Positions 43,355 through 51,545 of a stretch of 64,000 nucleotides of DNA are shown here, piece by piece. Source of the stretch: an uncultured Lachnospiraceae bacterium (GTDB lineage Bacteria > Bacillota > Clostridia > Lachnospirales > Lachnospiraceae); contig CAJUQJ010000005.1 in the NCBI GenBank assembly GCA_910588215.1, positions 1 through 64,000 on the forward strand, given 5' to 3'. How positions within the stretch are numbered: position 1 is the stretch's first letter; the number at the start of each line of letters is the position of its first letter. The position numbers were made by a program, and so were the translations under genes. The notes beneath the pieces are model-generated. The model searched no databases. It saw only the letters and a program-made list of their open reading frames with translations, and had not been told where the DNA came from.

Positions 43355-45928
43355 ATGGATAAAAAGGAAAAAAGCCATATTAGCATAGAATCAACGAAAT
43401 TCGTTCTGGGCGGTTTCGTTTTACTTATCTTCTTCAGTATCGCGGTGTTTGCGTTCCTTGGCACTTACATGAGCCGTCAGAGCGAAGAAGCGATAGACGA
43501 TCTTGGCAATATGTATATGACCAGTATGGGAGAACGGATCTGCAAGCATTTTGAGACGATAGTGAACTTGCGGTTAAAGCAGGCGGAAGCAGTGGCCACG
43601 GTAGTTTCGGCGGATGGAGACGATCTGCAGGAGATTTACGATGAGTTGATCTACAGGACAGAAGTCAGGGACTTTGTTTCGCTGGCCCTGTGCTCCGAGT
43701 CAGGAGAGTTTGAGACGTTATACGGGGAACCGGCCTCACTGATCGATCCGGAGCCCTTCTTACAATCACTCAGAGATGGGGAAAGGAAGGTAGCTGTAGC
43801 GGCTAACGAATCCGGAGAACAGCTGGTGCTGTTTGGCGTGAACGCAAAGTACCCTATGAGCGACGGAGAGGAGAGCATCGCTACGGTCATGGGGGTCCCG
43901 GCGGAGGAGATCAGCGAAGAACTTTCTCTGGAGAAAGAAAGCATAGAGATGTATGCTCATATCATCCGGACGGATGGCACCTTTATCATTCGGGACGAAA
44001 GTATAGAATATCCGGATTATTTCAGTTACCTGCGAGGTACCTACAGCGGAGATACGGACAGGGATAACGTGGAGAATTATATTACGGATCTCACAAGTGC
44101 GATGGAGGAAGACCGCAAATATGTGGCTATTCTTGAGTTTGGCGGCGGCAGACAACAGGTGATCACGGTCAGTCTCTCGAATTCCGAATGGAATCTGGTG
44201 ATCGTTATGCCTTATGGCGTATTGAATCAGGCGGTAGAGTCTCTGAATGAGGAAAGAACGGCGGCTACGTTGCTTGCATGCGGCTCCATTCTGGTGTTTC
44301 TGCTGTTTCTCTTCTTTGTATACTATAGAATGAGCAAACAACAGATCTATGATCTGAACGAGGCGCGGCAAGCGGCTGAAGAGGCGACCAGAGCCAAGAG
44401 CGAGTTCCTTTCTAATATGAGCCATGATATCCGTACGCCAATGAATGCGATCGTGGGGATGACGGCCATTGCTACGGCGCATGTGGACGACAAGGAGCAG
44501 GTGCAGAACTGCCTGAAGAAGATTGCCCTTTCGGGTAAGCATCTGTTGGGATTGATCAACGACGTGCTGGATATGTCTAAGATTGAGAGCGGCAAGATGA
44601 CGCTGACGGCGGATATGGTTTCCCTGCGGGAAGTGATGGAGGCGATCGTCGGTATTGTCCAGCCGCAGGTTAAAGCGAAGCATCAGAACTTTGAAGTACA
44701 TATAGACCGCATAATTTCTGAGGATGTGTACTGTGACAGCGTGCGTTTGAACCAGGTGCTGCTTAACCTGCTGTCTAACTCTGTCAAGTATACACATGAA
44801 GGCGGTGTCATTCGGCTTTCCTTGTATCAGGAGGAATCGCCGAAAGGAGAAGGCTATGTGCGGACTCATATCCGGGTCAAGGATAACGGTATAGGTATGT
44901 CACCGGAATTTATATCCAAAATCTTTGAATCCTACTCGAGGGCGGATAACCGGAGAGTGCACAAGACGGAAGGCGCCGGGTTGGGCATGGCGATCACCAA
45001 ATATATTATTGACGCCATGGAAGGTAGCATTGACGTGGAAAGTGAGCTGAGTAAAGGCTCCGAATTCCATGTGACAATAGATTTTGAGAAAGCGACCGTC
45101 AAGGAAGTGGACATGATCCTCCCGGACTGGAAGATGTTAGTGGTAGATGACGATGAAACACTTTGTCGTACAGCGGTGGAGGCACTGGATGCTATTGGTA
45201 TTCAGGCAGACTGGACACTGAGCGGCGAGAAGGCTCTGAAGATGATCATGGAGCATCATGAGAAGAGGGACGACTACCAGATCATTCTTTTGGACTGGAA
45301 ACTTCCGGGGATGGACGGTATTCAGCTTGCCAGAGAGATACGGCGCGGACTGGGGGATACCATACCGATCCTGCTGATCTCGGCTTATGACTGGAGTGAA
45401 TTTGAGAACGAGGCGCGTGCTGCGGGTATCAGCGGATTTATTGCCAAGCCGTTGTTTAAATCGACACTTTTCTACGGACTTCAGAAGTATATGGGGAGTG
45501 AAGTGGAGTCGCTGATAGAAGAAACGAAAGCGACAGATCTGTCAGGGCATCGTTTGCTGGTAGCGGAGGATAACAGCCTCAATTGGGAAGTGCTGCATGA
45601 ACTGCTGACCGATCTGGGGCTTGAGTTGGAATGGGCAGAGAACGGGCAGATCTGTGCGGAGATGTTTGAGAAGGCGGAAGAAGATTATTATGATGCTGTC
45701 CTGATGGATGTTCGTATGCCAGTCATGACAGGCTATGAAGCTACCAGGGCGATTCGTACTTCCACGAAGGCAAATGCGCAGACAATACCGATCATTGCCA
45801 TGACGGCGGATGCCTTTGCCGAGGACATACAGCGATGTCTGGATTGCGGCATGAATGCCCATACGGCCAAGCCGATCAATGTCGATGAATTATTACTGCT
45901 GCTAAAGAGATATCTGCATATTGAGTAA
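43355..45928 (+). CDS. Hybrid sensor histidine kinase with two receiver domains
   Basis: The product is 857 residues from ATG 43355, preceded by GAAGG; the frame is open further upstream without a good start. A membrane helix lies at about 17-38, a periplasmic-type sensing domain at about 40-300, and a second helix at about 305-330. HisKA follows with His357 (FLSNMSHDIRTPMNA), then HATPase (LNQVLLNLLSNSVKYT, DNGIGMSPEF, GAGLGMAI). Two receiver domains end the protein, each with its Asp (ILLDWKLPGMDG; AVLMDVRMPVMTG) and a Lys-Pro. No response-regulator gene is adjacent, so its output is unknown. Confidence 0.9.
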   Translation: MDKKEKSHISIESTKFVLGGFVLLIFFSIAVFAFLGTYMSRQSEEAIDDLGNMYMTSMGERICKHFETIVNLRLKQAEAVATVVSADGDDLQEIYDELIYRTEVRDFVSLALCSESGEFETLYGEPASLIDPEPFLQSLRDGERKVAVAANESGEQLVLFGVNAKYPMSDGEESIATVMGVPAEEISEELSLEKESIEMYAHIIRTDGTFIIRDESIEYPDYFSYLRGTYSGDTDRDNVENYITDLTSAMEEDRKYVAILEFGGGRQQVITVSLSNSEWNLVIVMPYGVLNQAVESLNEERTAATLLACGSILVFLLFLFFVYYRMSKQQIYDLNEARQAAEEATRAKSEFLSNMSHDIRTPMNAIVGMTAIATAHVDDKEQVQNCLKKIALSGKHLLGLINDVLDMSKIESGKMTLTADMVSLREVMEAIVGIVQPQVKAKHQNFEVHIDRIISEDVYCDSVRLNQVLLNLLSNSVKYTHEGGVIRLSLYQEESPKGEGYVRTHIRVKDNGIGMSPEFISKIFESYSRADNRRVHKTEGAGLGMAITKYIIDAMEGSIDVESELSKGSEFHVTIDFEKATVKEVDMILPDWKMLVVDDDETLCRTAVEALDAIGIQADWTLSGEKALKMIMEHHEKRDDYQIILLDWKLPGMDGIQLAREIRRGLGDTIPILLISAYDWSEFENEARAAGISGFIAKPLFKSTLFYGLQKYMGSEVESLIEETKATDLSGHRLLVAEDNSLNWEVLHELLTDLGLELEWAENGQICAEMFEKAEEDYYDAVLMDVRMPVMTGYEATRAIRTSTKANAQTIPIIAMTADAFAEDIQRCLDCGMNAHTAKPINVDELLLLLKRYLHIE

Positions 45929-45954
45929 AGCACGGAAAATATATGACATAGCAT

Positions 45955-45986
45955 ACAGTAGCCGGACCGAAAGGCCCGGCTACTGT
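45955..45986 (+). terminator. Hairpin between the sensor kinase and tetR
   Basis: ACAGTAGCCGG (45955-45965) pairs perfectly with CCGGCTACTGT (45976-45986). No T-run follows; it sits directly before the ribosome site of the TetR gene, so it may end the kinase transcript or shape the tetR leader. Confidence 0.5.
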
Positions 45987-46005
45987 CTATGAAGGAGATA
46001 AGAGT

Positions 46006-46584
46006 ATGCCGAATACAACAAAATATGCGTTGGAAGAGTCGCTTAAGAGACTGTTGCTGCATAAACCGCTGGATAAGATCACGATTCAAGATCTGACGGC
46101 AGACTGCGGCATCAGCCGGATGTCCTTCTATTATCATTTCAAGGATATCTATGATCTGGTGGAATGGAGCTGCATCGAGGACGGCAGGAAAGCGCTGCAG
46201 GGGAAGAAGACCTACGACACCTGGCAGGAAGGTATGCTGCAGATCTTCGAGGTGGTGCTGGAGGATAGGCGGTTTATCATGAATGTGTACCGAGCGGTGG
46301 AACGGAGTAAGATCGAAAGCTATCTGTATGAACTGACCTACCGCCTGATCGCTGACGTGGTAGAAGAGAAGTGCGCGGATGCGAAGCTGGCACAGGAAGA
46401 CAAGACATTTATTGCAGAGTTCTACAAGTACGGATTCGTAGGGATTATGCTGGATTGGATCGATCGGGGCATGAAGGATGATCCGGCGGCGATCGTGGAG
46501 AAGATGAGTATTACTCTACATGGAAACATTACCCGTTCCATACATAATTTTGAAAAGGCGGCACAGCATGAATTACTGCCGTGA
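46006..46584 (+). CDS. TetR-family regulator, probably of oleate hydratase
   Basis: The product is 192 residues. The helix-turn-helix is KITIQDLTADCGISRMSFYYHFKDIYDLVEW, followed by a ligand domain of the kind seen in DhaS-like TetR proteins (LEDRRFIMNVYRAVE; YGFVGIMLDWIDRGMKDDP). Ribosome site GAAGGAGA. The oleate hydratase gene follows on the same strand after a terminator, so control by fatty acids is a reasonable inference. Confidence 0.85.
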   Translation: MPNTTKYALEESLKRLLLHKPLDKITIQDLTADCGISRMSFYYHFKDIYDLVEWSCIEDGRKALQGKKTYDTWQEGMLQIFEVVLEDRRFIMNVYRAVERSKIESYLYELTYRLIADVVEEKCADAKLAQEDKTFIAEFYKYGFVGIMLDWIDRGMKDDPAAIVEKMSITLHGNITRSIHNFEKAAQHELLP

Positions 46585-46607
46585 AGCAGAATCGTATATA
46601 TTTGATC

Positions 46608-46650
46608 AAAAGAGGCGAGATGATAAGATTTTTATCATTTTGCCTCTTTT
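46608..46650 (+). terminator. Intrinsic terminator after tetR
   Basis: A 19-base arm (46608-46626) pairs with 46632-46650 with few G-U pairs around a 5-base loop. The 3' arm ends in TTTT. Confidence 0.75.
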
Positions 46651-46764
46651 GTAAGTTGGAAATCTTTCTGCTGCTGCGTATCATGATACCCATAAAGTGA
46701 CATCAAAGAAGAGTGACAGAAACGCTAAAGCAATGACAGATTATGAGAAAGGCGGTATGAGATC

Positions 46765-48774
46765 ATGGCAAAAAGGACAGGATTAGGTTTAGGTGTTGCA
46801 GCGGTGGCAGCAGGAGCAGGGGCAGTCGCGTACGCGGCGCACAATCATGAAAAAAGGAGACGGGAAGGAGGAGAGCAGACGAGGAGCGGTTTCGGTAAAG
46901 GTTATGACAAAAGCTATGTGACGGCGACCCAGGAATACCGCAATACGGAGCTGGGGAAAGATGCCAGGAACAGCAAGGGCATCTATTACAGTAACGGTAA
47001 CTATGAGGCCTTCGCAAAGCCAAAGAAACCGGAAGGCGTGGATGAGAAGAACGCCTATATCGTGGGCAGTGGCCTGGCTTCCCTGGCGGCGGCCTGCTTC
47101 CTGGTAAGGGACGGACAGATGCCGGGCGGCCACATCCATATTCTGGAGGCGATGGATATCGCGGGCGGCGCCTGCGACGGAATCTATGATTCCACAAGAG
47201 GCTATATCATGCGGGGCGGCCGGGAGATGGAGAACCACTTTGAATGCCTGTGGGACCTGTTCCGCAGCATTCCTTCCATTGAGACGCCGGACGTATCCGT
47301 TCTTGATGAATATTATTGGCTCAACAAAGAAGACCCGAATTATTCGCTGTGCCGCGCTACCGTAAACCGTGGCGAGGATGCACACACGGACGGCAAGTTT
47401 AACCTCAGCCAGAAAGGCTGCATGGAGATCATGAAGCTCTTTATGACAAAGGATGAGGATCTGTATGATAAGACTATCGAGGATGTCTTTGATGAGGAAG
47501 TGTTTGACTCCACCTTCTGGCTGTACTGGCGGACCATGTTTGCCTTTGAGAACTGGCACAGCGCGCTGGAGATGAAGCTCTATTTCCAGAGATTTATTCA
47601 CCATATTGCGGGACTGCCTGACTTCAGTGCTTTGAAATTTACGAAATATAATCAGTATGAATCACTGATCCTGCCCATGCAGAAGTACTTGGAGGCTGCC
47701 GGCGTGGAGTTTTGTTTTAACACGGAAGTGACGAATGTGATCTTCGAGATCAAAGAGGGCAAGAAGGTGGCAAAAGCTATTGAGTGTCGGGTAAAAGGGG
47801 TAGAGGAAGGTATTATGCTGACAGAGAATGACCTGGTGTTTGTGACCAATGGCAGCTGTACCGAAGGTACGGTGTACGGTGACCAGAATCATGCGCCCAA
47901 CGGAGACGCGGAAGTGCGGACCAGCGGATGCTGGAGCCTCTGGAAGAATATTGCCAGACAAGATGCCGCATTCGGACATCCGGAGAAGTTCTGCTCGGAT
48001 GTTGCGAAGACCAACTGGGAATCAGCTACAGTCACCACATTGGATGATAAGATCCTGCCCTATGTCACTAATATTTGTAAGCGTGACCCGAGAAGCGGCA
48101 GGGTTGTGACCGGCGGTATCGTCAGTTGCAAAGATTCCTCCTGGCTGCTTAGTTGGACCATCAACAGGCAGGGACAGTTCAAACAACAGGATAAAGAACA
48201 GGTATGTGTATGGGTTTATGGGCTGTTTACGGATGTGCCCGGCGATTACGTGAAAAAGCCGATGAAGGAATGTACCGGCAGGGAGATCACGCAGGAGTGG
48301 CTGTATCACCTGGGCGTGCCGGAGGAGGAGATCGAGGAACTGGCAGAACACAGTGCTGTATGTGTACCTACGATGATGCCTTATATCACGGCGTTCTTCA
48401 TGCCCAGGACAAAGGGAGACCGACCGGATGTGATCCCCGACGGCTGTGTGAACTTCGCGTTCCTGGGGCAGTTCGCAGAGACGCCCAGAGATACGGTCTT
48501 CACGACCGAGTATTCCGTGCGGACAGCAATGGAGGCTGTCTATGGACTGCTGGGTGTGGACAGAGGCGTGCCGGAAGTTTGGGGCAGTGTGTATGACATT
48601 CGGGAACTGCTTGGCAGCAGTGTGAAGTTGATGGACGGGAAGTCTCCGTTAGAGATCAGCCTGCCGGGACCACTGAACGCACTGAAGAAGCCTCTGCTCC
48701 GTGTGGTCAAAGGAACAGTGGTGGAGAAAGTATTGCGGGATCAGGGTGTGATCAAGGAGGGGATGCTGCCGTAA
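46765..48774 (+). CDS. ohyA: Oleate hydratase with an N-terminal hydrophobic extension
   Basis: The product is 669 residues. It hydrates the cis-9 double bond of oleic and linoleic acid to 10-hydroxy acids, an FAD-containing detoxification enzyme. The dinucleotide fold is AYIVGSGLASLAAACFLVRDG, then GGACDG and RGGREMENHFECLWDLF, which carries the active-site Glu region. Later blocks are WYWRTMFAFENWHSALE-like and PRDTVFTTEYSVRTAM near the end. Residues 1-30 (GLGVAAVAAGAGAVAYAAHN, then basic residues) are an additional small hydrophobic segment, possibly a membrane anchor. Confidence 0.92.
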   Translation: MAKRTGLGLGVAAVAAGAGAVAYAAHNHEKRRREGGEQTRSGFGKGYDKSYVTATQEYRNTELGKDARNSKGIYYSNGNYEAFAKPKKPEGVDEKNAYIVGSGLASLAAACFLVRDGQMPGGHIHILEAMDIAGGACDGIYDSTRGYIMRGGREMENHFECLWDLFRSIPSIETPDVSVLDEYYWLNKEDPNYSLCRATVNRGEDAHTDGKFNLSQKGCMEIMKLFMTKDEDLYDKTIEDVFDEEVFDSTFWLYWRTMFAFENWHSALEMKLYFQRFIHHIAGLPDFSALKFTKYNQYESLILPMQKYLEAAGVEFCFNTEVTNVIFEIKEGKKVAKAIECRVKGVEEGIMLTENDLVFVTNGSCTEGTVYGDQNHAPNGDAEVRTSGCWSLWKNIARQDAAFGHPEKFCSDVAKTNWESATVTTLDDKILPYVTNICKRDPRSGRVVTGGIVSCKDSSWLLSWTINRQGQFKQQDKEQVCVWVYGLFTDVPGDYVKKPMKECTGREITQEWLYHLGVPEEEIEELAEHSAVCVPTMMPYITAFFMPRTKGDRPDVIPDGCVNFAFLGQFAETPRDTVFTTEYSVRTAMEAVYGLLGVDRGVPEVWGSVYDIRELLGSSVKLMDGKSPLEISLPGPLNALKKPLLRVVKGTVVEKVLRDQGVIKEGMLP

Positions 48775-48955
48775 GAAGAACATTCTGCGCAGAAAAACTC
48801 GCCTGTTATTGGAGTTGAGATTTGACGAAGCTTGTCTTCAGATTTTGTGTCGATGCGAAGCAGCGATATGGAGGTTAGCGTGTCATTGACGTACACCTTG
48901 TGGGAAAGCTTCCATAGTATATTAGTAGAGCGAAGCAGGAAAGTAGGAGAAGACT

Positions 48956-49492
48956 ATGGAAGCAAGAGGAAAAATGTTACAGAATGACTGCAGTTTCAGC
49001 GGCATCTCGCCGCTGATGCTGCCCTTTCCCTACCCGCCGGTCAGGGTGCAGGAGCAGAATCCGTTCTATGCCAAACTGCTGACAGTGGATTACTGCGGCG
49101 CCGTATCGGAGCTGACGGCTATTACCCAGTATATCCATGGAGAAAGCTGCACGTGCTGTGAACATTGTACGGAAGCCAGGACGCTGTTAGGCATCGCCAT
49201 GGCGGAGATGATCCACTTGCAGAAGCTTGGTGAGATGATCATGCTGCTGGGTGGAACGATTGATTACTCCATTTCCACACGAAGCGGCAAACCGCAGCAA
49301 TGGACGCCCTCTTACGTGGAATTTGCAGGAAACCTGCAGGGTATCATTTCGACAAATATAGAAGCCGAGAAGGCGGCCATCAGCCAGTATGAACAGCATA
49401 TGAAGATGATCGAGGATGGATGCGTGAGGGCGGTACTGGCGCGGATCGTGCAGGATGAGGAGTATCATATCATGCTGCTGCGGATGATGTGA
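48956..49492 (+). CDS. Ferritin-like di-iron-type protein
   Basis: The product is 178 residues, with TAGGAGAAG as ribosome site. Helices carry spaced acidic and His residues of a ferritin-like bundle: YCGAVSELTAITQYI, AMAEMIHLQKLGEMIMLLGG, EAEKAAISQYEQHMKMI and VQDEEYHIMLLRMM. A Cys-rich insert (SCTCCEHC) after the first helix is unusual. The role may be oxygen or peroxide handling, or spore-coat-like. Its 3' end is part of the repeat that flanks cassette 2. Confidence 0.7.
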   Translation: MEARGKMLQNDCSFSGISPLMLPFPYPPVRVQEQNPFYAKLLTVDYCGAVSELTAITQYIHGESCTCCEHCTEARTLLGIAMAEMIHLQKLGEMIMLLGGTIDYSISTRSGKPQQWTPSYVEFAGNLQGIISTNIEAEKAAISQYEQHMKMIEDGCVRAVLARIVQDEEYHIMLLRMM

Positions 49493-49598
49493 TAATTTTC
49501 GATTGGTAATTTGAGTCAATTAATGTAACAGTAAAGTGACAGGAGACAAAAGGTAAAAGTGGTTTCACTTTTGCCTTTTTGTGTTACAATAGGATTAC
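49477..49598 (+). repeat. Left direct repeat flanking cassette 2, with terminator
   Basis: 49518-49598 (81 bases) is identical to 51399-51479, and 49477-49517 matches 51332-51374 with a few differences. The repeat takes in the last codons of the ferritin-like gene and a terminator (49548-49561 paired with 49566-49579, T-run to 49580). Confidence 0.85.
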
Positions 49599-49685
49599 GG
49601 ATAAGAACTGTACATGAGCCCTGTTTGCACTGGCCGATGAGCGGATTGTTGTGGATGCTCTGCTTTAGTGTACTATATATAGTGA

Positions 49686-49716
49686 TTGACAGATTGTGAT
49701 ATAATTTAGATATACT
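49686..49716 (+). promoter_or_regulatory. Possible promoter of cassette 2
   Basis: TTGACA (49686-49691) and TATACT (49711-49716) are 19 bases apart, which is long but usable. A TATAAT at 49700 is too close to the -35. The start codon at 49733 would give a very short leader, and no strong ribosome site is visible. Confidence 0.35.
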
Positions 49717-49732
49717 GTTTATTGTGATAGGG

Positions 49733-50173
49733 ATGGATAAATACTATACGATGAAAGATAATAATTATTTGAAATTTCCGAGTGTGATCAGGGATAAATT
49801 GTGTAACGGTGAATTTGCGTTTCCTGCTCATACGCAGTTTGCCTATGATCCTATTCTGGCTTATAGGGGAATACGGCGTGACGAGGATGATTTTACTGCT
49901 GTTTCCAGGAAAGATTTTGAATCTCATGCAGAAAGAAAAATTCGCAGAAGAGGGATAAATCAAAAGGATCCGCATTATTTTGGGGTTTCCTTGTTTCTGC
50001 ATAAAGAATCACTTGAGAACGCATTGAATCTTCCAAGACCAAACAAAAAAATTGCAGTAGGCAATGTATATGCTGAAGCAGGACCGGCTGAGGTTAACGA
50101 ATCAACAGGGCATGTGTGCTGGTGGTTATATGACAAAGTCGATATAAATGGGTTCTCAATTTGTGAGAGGTGA
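49733..50173 (+). CDS. Cassette gene A2, uncharacterised
   Basis: The product is 146 residues from ATG 49733. It is related along its length to the frameshifted gene at 633 and shares the C-terminal signature GHVCWWLYDK (HVDWWLF there). It is basic in the middle (RKDFESHAERKIRRRG). I do not recognise the family. It is the first of three tightly packed genes with B2 and the SecB-like C2. In known chaperone-assisted toxin-antitoxin operons the order is toxin, antitoxin, SecB-like chaperone, so A would be the toxin candidate (inference). Low GC compared with the flanking backbone. Confidence 0.65.
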   Translation: MDKYYTMKDNNYLKFPSVIRDKLCNGEFAFPAHTQFAYDPILAYRGIRRDEDDFTAVSRKDFESHAERKIRRRGINQKDPHYFGVSLFLHKESLENALNLPRPNKKIAVGNVYAEAGPAEVNESTGHVCWWLYDKVDINGFSICER

Positions 50174-50178
50174 AAGCT

Positions 50179-50847
50179 ATGATGGAACAAGTGTTTTTTA
50201 TAATTGACGGAAAAGAACTAATCTTGGATAAAGTGTTGGTAGAATTTGATGAAACACCTGTGTTTTTTGTATGCAAAAATGAGAAGGACTACTTTATTGG
50301 ATTGAATATCGATTTAGATGAGGAAAGATATATCTTGACAAGGATATCGCTGCGTGGGTTATCCAAGATGCTGCATGGCAGGATTACCATGAGGGAGTTG
50401 ATGCTACACTCTGATAAGTATTGGGAGATTATAGCCGGTGAAGAACCGGGTGAAGATATTATTTACGAAAAAAGCATTGAGGAAATTCCGCTTAAAGTAT
50501 TGCCGTATGAAGGTGCATATTTGAAAATTGCAACAAAAGATCTGGAAGCATATATTGAAGAAATTGATGCAAATCTTTATGGTGAAGACGGCTGGGAGAA
50601 CGAGGCGGTGCAGGTGTGCATGCAATGTATTGAAGAGTTGACAAGAAGTTTGTCAGACCAACTTGAAATAATGATACAGCAGGTTTTCGAGAATGTGATT
50701 AAGGATATGAAAATCCGTGCATGCTGTGATTATCATGATGGCGATTACAGCAAAGAAGTCTGCAAGACAAAGGTGGAAATTAAGAAAGTTTGCTCAAAAA
50801 CAAATGTAAAACTTCGAGATTATAAGAGCTTTCCTTATGCTGCATAG
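50179..50847 (+). CDS. Cassette gene B2, uncharacterised
   Basis: The product is 222 residues from ATG 50179, which follows GAGAGG; A2 stops eight bases before. It is a homologue of B1 (1166-1750): VFFVCKNEKDYFIGLNIDL, RISLRGLSKML, MRELML, LPYEGAYLKIA. Acidic N-terminal two thirds, Lys/Cys-rich end. No named domain is recognised. Confidence 0.65.
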   Translation: MMEQVFFIIDGKELILDKVLVEFDETPVFFVCKNEKDYFIGLNIDLDEERYILTRISLRGLSKMLHGRITMRELMLHSDKYWEIIAGEEPGEDIIYEKSIEEIPLKVLPYEGAYLKIATKDLEAYIEEIDANLYGEDGWENEAVQVCMQCIEELTRSLSDQLEIMIQQVFENVIKDMKIRACCDYHDGDYSKEVCKTKVEIKKVCSKTNVKLRDYKSFPYAA

Positions 50848-50904
50848 ATAAAAACGAGAGTTGATTTTAGAAGAAGATATTTGGTTGGTCATGGAGAAGA
50901 GTAT

Positions 50905-51306
50905 ATGAGTAAAGAAATAAGCAGCGTGCTAAGTTTAGACAAACTTGTGTTTGATAAAATTGAATTTAAAAGAACGGGTATGAAAAACGAGAATGAGATG
51001 GAGATTGAACTGCAGGTTATCATTAACAGGAAACAAGATGAAGAAGTATATAAAGTCACCTTGGACTTCACTGGAAATAAAGAGAAAGAATATTCAATAG
51101 AAATTGTTTTATCTGGCTATTTCTCTTTTGATGAGAATGAAAGAGTTGATGAAGATCTAAAGAAAAATCTGATCAATCAAAATGCAGTGGCGATCATTAT
51201 GCCTTATTTACGCAGTCAAGTATCCTTGATCACGGCACAGCCGGAAGTGGAGTGTGTTGTTCTGCCGCCGTTTAATATCGTTAAGATGATGACGGAGAAC
51301 GGATAG
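50905..51306 (+). CDS. SecB-like protein C2
   Basis: The product is 133 residues from ATG 50905, after GGAGAAGAG. The layout is that of SecB-fold proteins: beta strands carrying LDKLVFDKIEFKRTG, MEIELQVIINRK, VYKVTLDFTGNK and YSIEIVLSGYFSF. Then come a helix region (NAVAIIMPYLRSQVSLITAQ) and the Pro-rich end (VVLPPFNIVKMM). SecB-like proteins outside the export pathway act as dedicated chaperones for antitoxins. C1 at 1760 is its decayed counterpart. Confidence 0.65.
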   Translation: MSKEISSVLSLDKLVFDKIEFKRTGMKNENEMEIELQVIINRKQDEEVYKVTLDFTGNKEKEYSIEIVLSGYFSFDENERVDEDLKKNLINQNAVAIIMPYLRSQVSLITAQPEVECVVLPPFNIVKMMTENG

Positions 51307-51331
51307 GACTTCAGGAATCAGTTTAGAAGAG

Positions 51332-51479
51332 GCTGCGGAAGATGTGATAATTTCCGATCGGCAATTTGAGTCAAAATTTGAGTCAAAGCTTCAAATCAAA
51401 TTAATGTAACAGTAAAGTGACAGGAGACAAAAGGTAAAAGTGGTTTCACTTTTGCCTTTTTGTGTTACAATAGGATTAC
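51332..51479 (+). repeat. Right direct repeat flanking cassette 2, with terminator
   Basis: Second copy of 49477-49598. It contains an extra internal segment of about 26 bases (a local duplication of TTTGAGTCAAA) before the identical 81-base core at 51399-51479. The terminator is retained, and the copy of the ferritin gene end is visible at its left. Confidence 0.85.
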
Positions 51480-51545
51480 CGTTGAGGATTAATTTCAAGG
51501 ATTCGTGAGATGACTGTCAACCATAATAGACAGAAAGGAACAGGC

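Noticed and set aside
43766..44869. Minus-strand frame of 367 codons opposite the hybrid kinase
   Set aside because: It is an antisense shadow; the plus strand encodes clear sensor-kinase domains.
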